Shown here: positions 7,291 to 15,714 of the stretch, one piece after another
How the letters are laid out: every line of letters starts with the position of its first letter
Position numbering within the stretch: the first letter of the stretch is position 1
Source of the DNA: an uncultured Alphaproteobacteria bacterium
GTDB lineage: Bacteria; Pseudomonadota; Alphaproteobacteria; Paracaedibacterales; CAIULA01
Direction: 5' to 3'
DNA length: 30,111 bases
NCBI GenBank assembly: GCA_903905285.1
Contig: CAIVFQ010000109.1
Coordinates: 1-30,111, forward strand
Position numbers and translations under genes: made by a program
Notes under the pieces: model-generated
Seen by the model: only the letters and a program-made list of their open reading frames with translations
What the model was told of the DNA's origin: nothing
Databases searched by the model: none

Positions 7291-8199
7291 ATGCGCCGCT
7301 TGCAGTTGGTTCCCCATAATACAAACTTCAATTTCATGGGGTTTCGTTTTATCACCTTCATGATCGCTGGCGTTATTACCCTGGCTTCGTTAGCAGGACT
7401 GATGACAGAGGGGTTAAATTATGGTGTCGATTTTCGGGGAGGGTTCATCTTAGAAGTCCGCATGCCCCAAACACCTGACGTAGCCCAGCTGCGCGATAAA
7501 CTATCAGCATTAGGCTTAGGCGAAGTGGTTTTACAAGAATTTGGCGACGCTCGCGATTTAATTATTAAGGTTGAACGCCAAGAAGGCGACGATCACGCTC
7601 AAGAAAATGCGATTGACAGCATAAAAACCACCCTAGGTTCAGGCGTTGATTACCGCAAAATTGATACCGTCGGCCCCAAGGTGGGCGGCGAATTGGTTCA
7701 AAACGGTTTGAAGGCTGTGGCTTTTGCCTTACTAGCCATGTTGGTTTATATTGCGATTCGCTTTGAATGGCAGTTTGCCTTGTGCGCTATTTTGGCCTTG
7801 GCCCATGACTGTATTGCTATTTTAGGGCTGTTTTCTTTATTGCCCTTTGAATTTAATGAGACCGCAATTATCGCTATTTTGATTACAGCGGGTTATTCCA
7901 TTAACGATACGATTGTTATTTTCGACCGTATTCGCGAAAACATTCAGAAATATAAAAAATTATCGATGGGTGAATTGATTAACAAAAGCCTGAACGAGAC
8001 GTTGTCACGGACAACCCTGACTGCCACCACGACCCTGTTGGCGTTGCTAGCATTATATTTCTTTGGCGGAAAAGTCATTTCCACGTTCAGCCTGCCCATC
8101 ATCATTGGTATTATCATCGGGTCATTTTCGTCCATCTGTCTCGCTGCCCCCTTGTTATCGTACTTGAAGTTGAAACGGGGCGAAGAAACGAAGGACTGA
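7291..8199 (+). CDS. secF: Protein translocase subunit SecF
   Basis: 302 residues. The first membrane segment is at about 19-39, followed by GVDFRGGFILEV (45-56), the SecF counterpart of the SecD P1 start. A small periplasmic domain reaches about 135, then come five membrane segments. GYSINDTIVIFDRIREN (about 206-222) is the SecF proton-relay motif. It ends in a short basic tail (KLKRGEETKD). The next gene starts four bases after its stop, so the sugar cluster probably shares the sec transcript. Confidence 0.97.
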   Translation: MRRLQLVPHNTNFNFMGFRFITFMIAGVITLASLAGLMTEGLNYGVDFRGGFILEVRMPQTPDVAQLRDKLSALGLGEVVLQEFGDARDLIIKVERQEGDDHAQENAIDSIKTTLGSGVDYRKIDTVGPKVGGELVQNGLKAVAFALLAMLVYIAIRFEWQFALCAILALAHDCIAILGLFSLLPFEFNETAIIAILITAGYSINDTIVIFDRIRENIQKYKKLSMGELINKSLNETLSRTTLTATTTLLALLALYFFGGKVISTFSLPIIIGIIIGSFSSICLAAPLLSYLKLKRGEETKD

Positions 8200-8203
8200 T
8201 TTC

Positions 8204-9274
8204 TTGTCTGATAACAACACCCCTTATATTAGCTTTATTGGTTTTGCCCGGAATGATGATTATGTGCCAAACCGGGCCGAACGCCATAACTTTTCTTTAA
8301 ATTTTTTGATCCAGCAATTAAAAGATTTCCAAATACCGTCAGAGATTATTCTGGTCGAATGGAATTATTCTGACGACCTCCCGCCCTTAGCCGAAACCAT
8401 TAAGATTACCGTAGAAACCTCTTGGACGACCCTTCGCATCATTCGGGTACCTGCAAAGCACCATCAGCGTTATAAACACTGGCAGTTAAAACCTTTCCAT
8501 GTGGGCGCTGCTATTAATGTGGGTGTTCGTCGTGCTAAAGGGCAATTTGTATTGCCCTTGGCTTCTGATGTTTTTTTTACAGACGCTTGCTTGAAAAAGA
8601 TTGCATCTAGAGATTTAGATCTTAATTCGTTTTACCGTTGTGATCGTTACGATATCGACGCCAATGCCCTGGAAAACTTTACTGGCAACAGGGATGATTT
8701 CTTTTCAAGGTGTGTTGCGAATATTAAGGTTCATCATACTTACATCCATCAAGAATCCAGCTTTCAAATTGCCGACCTGCATACCAATGGATCGGGTGAT
8801 TTTTATTTACTTTCCCACCAATTGCTAAGTCAAATTCGGGGATCAAAGGAGGGTGACGATGCAGGAGCCTTTGATATTGATAGTCTAATCTTGCATGCTT
8901 TAAATGGCTTGGGTGCAAAGCAAGTTTTGTTGCCAGATGACTGTCGTGTTTATAAATTATTCCATGGAAAGTGAACCTCACGGTCAGTAGATCAGCTGTG
9001 GAAAGGATGGCAAAAGAACCTGGAACGAATTGTCCACAGACTAACGAAATCTAACAAAGCCGTGAATGATGTTCGCATCCTATTTAATTACCCCAAAAGA
9101 CGTTATGCTTATGCGCCTGAAGCAATTTTTGACTCGTTTGAAAAAAACTTTATAAAGCCTGCCCGTCAATGGGCCAAGAAAATCCCCCCCTTTTATTTGA
9201 ACAATGAAAATTGGGGATTAGCAGGGGAAGAGCTTGAGGAACAGGTTATGATCAACAATACTCAAAAAATATGA
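8204..9274 (+). pseudogene. GT-A-like glycosyltransferase family protein, interrupted by in-frame TGA
   Basis: From a TTG start four bases after secF the frame is open for 256 codons, meets TGA at 8972-8974, and then stays open in the same frame for 99 more codons to 9274. The first part has the GT-A-like pattern NVGVRRAKGQFVLPLASDVFF (about 105-125) with a DVF acidic site and RCDRYDID (about 145-152). The part after the TGA (WKGWQKNLERIVHR, then NYPKRR and PPFYLNNENWGLAG) reads like a natural C-terminal continuation. The GTG at 9062 inside it has no ribosome binding site. TGA is a normal stop elsewhere in the window (lepA, asd, pheT, secF), so recoding to Trp is unlikely; a CGA-to-TGA change is the simplest cause. 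The truncated 256-residue protein might still fold. Confidence 0.7.
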
Positions 9275-9287
9275 GAAATATTCTCTG

Positions 9288-10331
9288 ATGCCTGACAAAA
9301 AAATTAATGTTGGAATAATAGGGGCGGGCCATTTTGTTAGAGGAGTTTTGCTGCCCAACATACAAAAGATAAGGGACTTTCAGGTGGTTGGCATTTATTC
9401 CAAAACCTTATCACAGGCACAAATCATCGCTGATGATTATGGTATAGGTTCTGCATCAGCCAATTGGCAGGAATTCATTAATCGAGAAGATGTAGATGCC
9501 TTGTTTATTGCTGTTCCCCCTTTTGTGCAAGAAAAAATTATTCATGAAGTTTGTGGAAGAAAACACATTTTAGCTGAAAAACCTTTCTCTGCTAACCTGG
9601 AATATGCTGTAAAAAATGCTGAAAAAGCCCTTACAGCTTCAACCATCAATATGATTGATTTCTGCTTTCCCGAATTAAAGACCTGGCAAACTCTTAAATC
9701 CATTATTGATCAAAAAGAGTTAGGAAGAGTACAACAAGTTATTGTTAATTGGTCCTTTGAAAATTATGTGAATATGCAAATGGCGGATTCCTGGAAATCT
9801 AGCCCTCAGGTGGGTGGCGGAACTTTATGCAGTTTTATGAGCCATGTTTTTTACTATCTTGAATGGTTTCTGGGGCCTGTAAAGAAACTGATGGCTCACC
9901 TGCTAAAGGTACCTGATGATCTCAGGAAAACCGATACGCTTAATATTGTGACACTTGAGTTTGAAAGTGGTGTCATAGGGAATGTTGCCGTGAATGCCAA
10001 AGCTTGGCAAGGACAGGGACATAGAATTGAGCTTTACGGGGACAAAGGAACGGCCGTTTTGAAGAATGAAGAAAAAACATATATGAAAGGGTTTAAGCTG
10101 CTCCACTATGATAAGAATTCAGAAAAAACTCAAACTTGGGATGATTTTGATATAGAGGAAAGTCAGCCAAATTATAAAATCCTTAAAAGATGCTCTCAAG
10201 CGATTCTTGGAAATAACTGTGGAAAACCTGATTTTCAAGATGGTTTACGGGTTCAAATTTTAATTGATTGTGCTATGCGATCTAATATAAATAGCGAATG
10301 GGTCTATATTCCAGCGAAAGTTAATACTTAA
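9288..10331 (+). CDS. Gfo/Idh/MocA-family NAD(P)-dependent oxidoreductase
   Basis: 347 residues. The N-terminal Rossmann domain opens with NVGIIGAGHF (7-16), and the conserved EKP motif of the Gfo/Idh/MocA family is at 97-99 (ILAEKPFSANLEYA). A mixed alpha/beta substrate domain follows, with GGTLCSFMSHVFYYLEWFLG around 176-195 placing a histidine where the family has its catalytic region. Such enzymes oxidise or reduce sugars or nucleotide sugars; the exact substrate cannot be read. It begins 13 bases after the broken glycosyltransferase gene and ends one base before the epimerase ATG. Its codons look richer in A/T than those of the sec and ribosomal genes, which may mean separate acquisition. 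Confidence 0.88.
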   Translation: MPDKKINVGIIGAGHFVRGVLLPNIQKIRDFQVVGIYSKTLSQAQIIADDYGIGSASANWQEFINREDVDALFIAVPPFVQEKIIHEVCGRKHILAEKPFSANLEYAVKNAEKALTASTINMIDFCFPELKTWQTLKSIIDQKELGRVQQVIVNWSFENYVNMQMADSWKSSPQVGGGTLCSFMSHVFYYLEWFLGPVKKLMAHLLKVPDDLRKTDTLNIVTLEFESGVIGNVAVNAKAWQGQGHRIELYGDKGTAVLKNEEKTYMKGFKLLHYDKNSEKTQTWDDFDIEESQPNYKILKRCSQAILGNNCGKPDFQDGLRVQILIDCAMRSNINSEWVYIPAKVNT

Positions 10332-10332
10332 C

Positions 10333-11295
10333 ATGCCTAAAAAATATCTTGTAACCGGTGGCAGTGGGTTTATTGGCGCTGCTTTAGTGAAAAAGCTGGT
10401 TGCCGATGGCCATCAGGTACGTGTCCTTGATAACAATTCGCGCGGTCATTTGCGTCGTCTTCAGGATGTTCTGAACAACATCAAATTTATCGAAGGTGAC
10501 ATTCGTGATCCTCAAACTGTGAAAGACGCTGTGAAAGGCCAAGACGCGATTTGCCATCTGGCCTATGTCAATGGCACTAAATTCTTTTACAGTCAGCCCC
10601 AAGTAATTTTAGATATTGCCGTAAAGGGCATGACCAACATTTTGGATGCTTGTTTAGAGCATAATGTCCGTGAGCTTATCCTTGCCTCAAGCTCTGAGGT
10701 TTACCAAACTCCCCCTATTATCCCGACAGATGAAACGGCCCCTTTGGTTGTGCCTGATGTTTTGAATCCGCGTTATTCTTACGGCGGCGGCAAAATTATT
10801 AGCGAACTGATGGCCATTAATTATGGTCGGCATTATTTTGACCGTGTATTGATTTTCCGCCCTCACAATGTTTATGGGCCAGACATGGGGTGGGAACATG
10901 TGATCCCCGAATTTTGTGTCCGCCTGATTCAAAGTGAAAATAAGGAATTTCCGATACAAGGTAACGGCCAAGAAAAGCGTTCGTTTATTTACATTGACGA
11001 TTTTATTCAGGGACTGATGGCTGTCATTAATAAAGGCGAACATCTTAATATCTATCACATTGGCACCCAAGAAGAAGTGACCATGGGTGACCTAGCCCGA
11101 TTAGTAGCAACCAGCTTAGGAAAAGATATTCATATTATTGCGGGTCAACTGCAGCCAGGAAGTGCCCTTAGGCGGTGCCCTGATATTCAAAAGCTAACAA
11201 AACTTGGTTTTCAACCAGAATGGTCGCTAGAAAAAGGCGTGCATATGACGGCCGAGTGGTATAAAAGTAATCTTAATTTACAACCTAAAGATTAG
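10333..11295 (+). CDS. NAD-dependent nucleotide-sugar epimerase/dehydratase (extended SDR)
   Basis: 320 residues. TGGSGFIG at 8-15 is the nucleotide-binding motif of extended short-chain dehydrogenases; SSSEVYQ at 119-125 supplies the catalytic serine/threonine region and Y150-GGG-K154 the catalytic Tyr/Lys pair. RPHNVYGPDMG (near 176-186) and RSFIYIDDF (about 217-225) are further signatures of UDP- or GDP-sugar epimerases and dehydratases. Members interconvert or dehydrate nucleotide sugars in the cytoplasm for polysaccharide or LPS building. The start is one base after the preceding stop, indicating an operon. Confidence 0.9.
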   Translation: MPKKYLVTGGSGFIGAALVKKLVADGHQVRVLDNNSRGHLRRLQDVLNNIKFIEGDIRDPQTVKDAVKGQDAICHLAYVNGTKFFYSQPQVILDIAVKGMTNILDACLEHNVRELILASSSEVYQTPPIIPTDETAPLVVPDVLNPRYSYGGGKIISELMAINYGRHYFDRVLIFRPHNVYGPDMGWEHVIPEFCVRLIQSENKEFPIQGNGQEKRSFIYIDDFIQGLMAVINKGEHLNIYHIGTQEEVTMGDLARLVATSLGKDIHIIAGQLQPGSALRRCPDIQKLTKLGFQPEWSLEKGVHMTAEWYKSNLNLQPKD

Positions 11296-11303
11296 AATCT
11301 CCT

Positions 11304-12599
11304 GTGTTGCCAGCCATCAAAGAATCGTTTTATTCATTGCCTTTAGCTTTGGGTAGTCAGTCGAGTGTTCCTGTTACAAACTGTCAAGTTTGCGGATCAG
11401 ATCATTTGGATACAGTTCTGTTTTTAGGTTATATGCCGCCTGTAAACCAGATGCACTCAATAGGTTCCGTTCCCCACGAACAACCTTCTTATCCTGCTTC
11501 ACTTTTGCATTGTCGTCATTGTGATTTGGTGCAAATTGGCTTGGTGGTGGACCCTCAAATTTTGTTCCCTCCCAGCTATCCTTACACAAGCGGGACAACC
11601 AAGATTTTGCATGATAATTTTGACGATTTGGCCCAGGAAGCGATAAGTTTTCTAAATTTGACACCTGAAGATTTGGTGGTAGATATTGGCTCCAATGACG
11701 GAACACTATTATCCAAGTTTCAAAAACGCGGCCTGAAAGTTTTGGGAATTGAGCCAACGGATGTGGGGAAAATTGCTCAAGAAAATGGCATTGAAACGAT
11801 CATTTCTTATTTTTCTGAAGAGTCGGCTGAACAAGCAGTAAAAAGTCATGGTCATGCAAAAGTTGTAACGGCAGCAAACGTTTTTGCACACATAGAAAAT
11901 ATTCACGACATCATTAAAGATATTAAAAAGGTAATCGGGGAAAAAGGGGTTTTCATTTCAGAATCCCACTACCTTATTTCCTTGCTTGAAACAGTTCAGT
12001 ACGACACGATTTATCATGAACATTTGCGCTATTATTCTCTAAACAGTTTAAAAAATCTTCTTTCTCAGCATGGGTTGGAAATCATTAAGGCCAAGAAAAT
12101 CCCAACGCACGGTGGCTCTATTCGGGTTTATGCCGCCCTTAAGGGGCAATACCCCCTTCATCACAGCGTTCAAGAAATCCTAGATCAGGAACCTCAAGGT
12201 GACTCACTATCACAAGCTTTAATTGAATTTAAGAAAAGGATTTTAGATTCAAAATTACAGCTTCTAACTATACTGAACGACTTAAAAAATCAAGGAAAGA
12301 CCATCTGTGCTATATCGGCCCCTTCCCGTGCATCAACGCTTGTTAGTTATGTGGGATTAGACGATGGAATCATTGATTTCGTTGCGGAGATTAAAGGCTC
12401 GCTTAAGATAGGCAAATACATGCCTGGCACTCTTATTCCAATTGTTAATCAAGAAGATGTTTTGTTTGGCGATAAACAACCTGACTATGCCCTTATTTTA
12501 TCTTGGCACATTGCAAGCGAACTTAAAGAAAAGCTTAAAGAAAAAGGATTTAAAGGTCTATTTATTGTTCCCCTTCCCACACCCCACATCATAGGTTAA
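11304..12599 (+). CDS. Sugar C-methyltransferase-type SAM enzyme with zinc-binding N-domain
   Basis: 431 residues from GTG at 11304. The N-terminal domain carries four cysteines in CxxC pairs (C27/C30 and C70/C73), as in the putative zinc-binding domain of sugar C-methyltransferases. VVDIGSNDGTLL (125-136) is the SAM-binding motif, YHEHLRYYS (237-245) is a family signature, and the C-terminal domain from about 330 has SAPSRASTLVSYVGL and KIGKYMPGT, matching the C-methyltransferase C-terminal domain. Relatives methylate a carbon of dTDP-keto-deoxysugars. The same fold is also used for other nucleotide-sugar steps, so the substrate is open. It lies 8 bases after the epimerase and 8 before the dehydrogenase. 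Confidence 0.87.
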   Translation: MLPAIKESFYSLPLALGSQSSVPVTNCQVCGSDHLDTVLFLGYMPPVNQMHSIGSVPHEQPSYPASLLHCRHCDLVQIGLVVDPQILFPPSYPYTSGTTKILHDNFDDLAQEAISFLNLTPEDLVVDIGSNDGTLLSKFQKRGLKVLGIEPTDVGKIAQENGIETIISYFSEESAEQAVKSHGHAKVVTAANVFAHIENIHDIIKDIKKVIGEKGVFISESHYLISLLETVQYDTIYHEHLRYYSLNSLKNLLSQHGLEIIKAKKIPTHGGSIRVYAALKGQYPLHHSVQEILDQEPQGDSLSQALIEFKKRILDSKLQLLTILNDLKNQGKTICAISAPSRASTLVSYVGLDDGIIDFVAEIKGSLKIGKYMPGTLIPIVNQEDVLFGDKQPDYALILSWHIASELKEKLKEKGFKGLFIVPLPTPHIIG

Positions 12600-12607
12600 G
12601 GCCATAA

Positions 12608-13804
12608 ATGACATTCAAAGAAACAGCTGTTGATATTGCCATTGTTGGGGGCGCTGGACATGTAGGCCTACCACTTGCCTTGGCCTTTGCCAATAAAGAG
12701 CAAAAAGTTCTTATTATGGATATCAATCCTCAAGCGATTGATTGCATCAAATCTGGCAAGTTGCCTTACCAGGAAACCAATGGTGAGGTTTACCTTCATA
12801 ATGCCTTAAAACAAAATCATCTGTTTTTTTCAACAGACCCTGCGTCTATCCAACATGCCAAAACCGTCATTTTAACCATTGGCACACCCGTTGACGAATT
12901 TTTAAACCCTGACATTCGGGCAGTGCAAAACTGCATTGATGACTTGTCGCCCTATTTTCAAAAGGGTCAACTGATTGTTCTGCGATCAACTGTTTTCCCG
13001 GGCACAACTGACTGGTTGGGTGATTACATAAGCAATAAAGGCCTAGATATTGAGATCGCCTTTTGCCCTGAAAGAGTTGTGCAAGGCCAGGTGATGGAAG
13101 AGCTGCATTCTATGCCTCAGCTGGTATCAGGATTAACACCAATGGCTGAACAACGTGCGGGGAAATTGTTTGAACTGCTTACTGACGAACTGATTTACTT
13201 ATCGCCGAAAGAGGCAGAGTTCGCCAAGCTTTTTACCAATGCTTATCGTTACATTCGATTTGCTACGGCCAATCAATTTTACATGATGGCTAAAGACGCT
13301 GGCCTTGATTATTATCGCATTCATGAGGCGGTGACCCGCAACTATCCCCGCATGGGTGATATGCCGCGACCAGGCTTTACGGCAGGGCCTTGTTTGTTTA
13401 AAGACACGATGCAACTGTCTGCCTTTGCCAAAAACGGGTTTAGTTTGGGGCAAGAGGCGATGCTGGTAAACGAAGGCCTGCCCCTTCATATTGTTGAACA
13501 CCTTAAGACTGAATATGGCCCCGCCTTAAAGACCAAAACCATAGGTTTATTGGGGATGGCTTTCAAGCCTGAATGTGACGATATTCGTTCTTCTTTAAGT
13601 TATAAATTAAAAAAAACCCTAGCTTTGTATACCAATCAAATTCTAACGACCGATCCTTTTGTAACGGTTGATCCAACCTTATCACCTTTGGAATATGTCA
13701 TTGAAAACAGCGATATCTTAATTCTATGCATGCCTCATCAATGCTATCGCACTCTAAACATTGCACACAAGAAAGTGATAGATGTTTGGGGAATTTATTC
13801 CTGA
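12608..13804 (+). CDS. UDP-glucose/GDP-mannose dehydrogenase family protein
   Basis: 398 residues. GGAGHVGLP (14-22) is the NAD-binding loop. RSTVFPGTT (126-134) and FCPERVVQG (152-160) are family motifs, and AGPCLFKD (259-266) holds the catalytic cysteine C262 and lysine K265. GLLGMAFKPECDDIRSS marks the C-terminal domain. These enzymes oxidise the C6 alcohol of a nucleotide sugar to the uronic acid in two NAD-dependent steps; the pattern is nearest to the UDP-N-acetylhexosamine (WecC/WbpA-like) branch, but substrate choice is not certain. It is somewhat short at the C-terminus. It ends the sugar cluster; the rpmI promoter begins two bases after its stop. Confidence 0.9.
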   Translation: MTFKETAVDIAIVGGAGHVGLPLALAFANKEQKVLIMDINPQAIDCIKSGKLPYQETNGEVYLHNALKQNHLFFSTDPASIQHAKTVILTIGTPVDEFLNPDIRAVQNCIDDLSPYFQKGQLIVLRSTVFPGTTDWLGDYISNKGLDIEIAFCPERVVQGQVMEELHSMPQLVSGLTPMAEQRAGKLFELLTDELIYLSPKEAEFAKLFTNAYRYIRFATANQFYMMAKDAGLDYYRIHEAVTRNYPRMGDMPRPGFTAGPCLFKDTMQLSAFAKNGFSLGQEAMLVNEGLPLHIVEHLKTEYGPALKTKTIGLLGMAFKPECDDIRSSLSYKLKKTLALYTNQILTTDPFVTVDPTLSPLEYVIENSDILILCMPHQCYRTLNIAHKKVIDVWGIYS

Positions 13805-13805
13805 C

Positions 13806-13834
13806 TTGACTTCGCTGGACGTCTATCCTATAAA
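13806..13834 (+). promoter_or_regulatory. Strong sigma70-type promoter of rpmI-rplT
   Basis: TTGACT (13806-13811), exactly 17 bases, TATAAA (13829-13834). This is the best consensus match noticed in the window and sits right after the preceding stop codon, as expected for a ribosomal-protein operon. Confidence 0.75.
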
Positions 13835-13840
13835 TTAAGG

Positions 13841-13945
13841 TGCTTCGTAGCATGAGCAAGGAGGGAATACTATGTATTAATCTCCGGGCATGCCTATCTG
13901 CGAATGTTGAGATAATCTTTTTTAAAAGTTTTAGAAAGAACAAAA
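13841..13945 (+). promoter_or_regulatory. rpmI leader with strong SD and two-codon mini-ORF
   Basis: The leader carries an excellent ribosome binding site AAGGAGGG (13858-13865) six bases before ATG-TAT-TAA (13872-13880), a start codon followed by one sense codon and a stop. Around it, ATTAATCTC and GAGATAAT can pair with one bulge and enclose the palindrome GGCATGCC. L20 is known in other bacteria to repress its own operon through leader RNA structure; a similar control is plausible here but unproven. The initiation factor gene infC, usual before rpmI, is absent. Confidence 0.4.
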
Positions 13946-14143
13946 ATGCCCAAGATGAAAACAAAGAGCAGCGTAAAAAAACGCTTTCGTTTGACAGGTT
14001 CTGGTAAAGTGAAAATGGCCCAGGCAGGCAAACGCCACGGTATGCGCAAACGCAGCAACAAAATGTTGCGTGATGCACGCGGAATGATGATTATGCATCC
14101 AAGCGACGCCAAAAAAGTTAAAACCTATTATTTTCACGTCTAA
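13946..14143 (+). CDS. rpmI: 50S ribosomal protein L35
   Basis: 65 residues, the standard length. The peptide opens [20 protein letters not shown] and has [12 protein letters not shown] in the middle, both typical of bL35. It is very basic and lysine/arginine-rich. The gene is 16 bases upstream of rplT and shares the strong promoter at 13806. The protein is a structural component of the large ribosomal subunit. Confidence 0.97.
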   Translation: MPKMKTKSSVKKRFRLTGSGKVKMAQAGKRHGMRKRSNKMLRDARGMMIMHPSDAKKVKTYYFHV

Positions 14144-14159
14144 GTTATAGAGGCCTACC

Positions 14160-14519
14160 ATGTCACGTGTTAAACGCGGGGTCACAACCCACGCCCGTCA
14201 TAAAAAAATTATTAAAATGGCCAAAGGATACCGCGGTCGTTCTAAAAACTGTTTCCGTATTGCTGTACAACGTGTTGAAAAAGCGTTGCTGTATGCTTAT
14301 CGCGACCGTCGCAATAAAAAGCGCGAATTTCGTGGTTTGTGGATTCAGCGCATCAACGCCGCTGTGCGCGAACTGGGATTAACCTATTCCGTTTTCATGA
14401 ATGGTTTAATCAAGTCGGGAATCACCATCGATCGCAAAGCCATGGCTGAACTCGCTGTTAATGAACCAGCAGCTTTCAAAACTTTGGTTGAGCAAGTTCA
14501 AGCGTCCATGGCCGCTTAA
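14160..14519 (+). CDS. rplT: 50S ribosomal protein L20
   Basis: 119 residues, standard length for bL20. [17 protein letters not shown] at the start, [13 protein letters not shown] (about 23-35), the [19 protein letters not shown] block (about 48-66) and the C-terminal [18 protein letters not shown] (about 83-100) are all family signatures. L20 is needed early in assembly of the large subunit and in several bacteria represses the rpmI-rplT messenger. It is followed by a strong hairpin before pheS. Confidence 0.98.
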   Translation: MSRVKRGVTTHARHKKIIKMAKGYRGRSKNCFRIAVQRVEKALLYAYRDRRNKKREFRGLWIQRINAAVRELGLTYSVFMNGLIKSGITIDRKAMAELAVNEPAAFKTLVEQVQASMAA

Positions 14520-14534
14520 ACGATTTTTTACATA

Positions 14535-14570
14535 CCGTCCCTGCCTGGATTTATTTCCTAGGTAGGGCGG
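14535..14570 (+). terminator. Hairpin between rplT and pheS
   Basis: CCGTCCCTGCCTGG and CCTAGGTAGGGCGG form a stem of about 13 pairs (with G-U pairs and a one-base bulge) around an AT-rich loop. It is not followed by a T run (CATCTTCTGT comes next), so it may attenuate, or protect the messenger end, rather than stop transcription fully. Confidence 0.5.
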
Positions 14571-14592
14571 CATCTTCTGTAGGTTATGACAT

Positions 14593-15618
14593 ATGACCGA
14601 AACCCTTGATCTTCCGATATTTGTTCAAACCTGGAAACAAGTTCTTCAAGATTGTGAAAATTCTCAATCCTTAGAAGATATCCGCCTGCAGCTGTTTGGG
14701 AAAAGTGGCCTGATCATCCAACAGCTAAAAGAGTTGGGGAAATTATCGCCTGAGCTTCGTCGTGAACACGGTGCGCTTTTAAATGCAGCACGCGATGATC
14801 TAACCCAATGCTTATCAGATCGCAGAGTTGTTTTAGAGCAACAGGCGTTGACCGAACGTCTGCATCACGAAACGCTTGATATTACGTTACCGGTACGACC
14901 CTTTAAAAATGGAAAAATCCACCTGCTAACCCAAGCAATACAAGACATCCACTATTATTTTTGCAACCTGGGGTTTCAAACAGTGGAAGGGACTGAGGTC
15001 GAGGATGAGTATCATAATTTCGATGCTTTAAACATTCCAAGTCACCACCCGGCCCGCCAAGATCATGATACATTTTATTTGAAAGACATCACCAACAGGT
15101 TGTTGCGCACCCATACATCAACAACACAAATTCGCACGTTAACGAAACAACAACCGCCTTTACGCATTATTAGCACGGGGCGGGTTTATCGCAGCGATGA
15201 TTTGGATGCAACCCATACGCCGATGTTCCATCAACTGGAAGGCATGGTGTTAGAACCTGGCATTCATATGGGACATCTTAAAGGGTGCTTAATCGATTTC
15301 TGCCGTTATTTTTTTAACAACAAAGATTTGCAGGTGCGATTCCGACCCAGCTTTTTTCCCTTTACTGAGCCTTCGATGGAAGTGGATATTTTGTACACAA
15401 ACGCCAAGGGTGAGAAAAAGTGGTTGGAGCTGTTGGGCTCTGGTATGGTGCACCCCACTGTTCTGCAGAATTGCTCTGTTGATCCCCAAACTGTTCAAGG
15501 GTTTGCCTTTGGTATGGGGGTTGAGCGGTTGGTGATGCTGAAATACGGCTTAATGGACATTCGCCATCTTTACCATTCTGATCAGCGCTGGTTAGATCAT
15601 TATGGTCGGGGTTGTTAA
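14593..15618 (+). CDS. pheS: Phenylalanine-tRNA ligase alpha subunit
   Basis: 341 residues, usual for PheS. An N-terminal coiled-coil region (about 1-85) is followed by the class II catalytic core: GTEVEDEYHNFDALNIPSHH (motif region, about 136-155), THTSTTQIRTL, the RVYRSDDLDATHTPMFHQ stretch (motif 2, about 197-214) and FGMGVERLVMLKYGL (motif 3, about 306-320). The enzyme charges tRNA-Phe as an alpha2beta2 complex with PheT. Unusually, pheT is not directly downstream but 450 bases away, separated by a repeat element. Confidence 0.97.
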   Translation: MTETLDLPIFVQTWKQVLQDCENSQSLEDIRLQLFGKSGLIIQQLKELGKLSPELRREHGALLNAARDDLTQCLSDRRVVLEQQALTERLHHETLDITLPVRPFKNGKIHLLTQAIQDIHYYFCNLGFQTVEGTEVEDEYHNFDALNIPSHHPARQDHDTFYLKDITNRLLRTHTSTTQIRTLTKQQPPLRIISTGRVYRSDDLDATHTPMFHQLEGMVLEPGIHMGHLKGCLIDFCRYFFNNKDLQVRFRPSFFPFTEPSMEVDILYTNAKGEKKWLELLGSGMVHPTVLQNCSVDPQTVQGFAFGMGVERLVMLKYGLMDIRHLYHSDQRWLDHYGRGC

Positions 15619-15714
15619 AATCATGAAGAGCAAAGCAACCTCATTAAAATTGAGAAACGGAAGTGGATTTCATGCCATGAGAGGGGCGGATTTTTCCGGG
15701 CAAAATCATAGCTT

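Noticed and set aside
8972..8974. UGA read as tryptophan (altered genetic code)
   Set aside because: secF, pheT, lepA, asd and other genes end in TGA at family-typical lengths, and tryptophan is encoded by TGG throughout.
9062..9274. A separate 70-residue gene starting at GTG 9062
   Set aside because: There is no ribosome binding site, and the frame is continuous upstream to the TGA at 8972 with sensible protein sequence; it is better explained as the tail of the interrupted glycosyltransferase-like gene.
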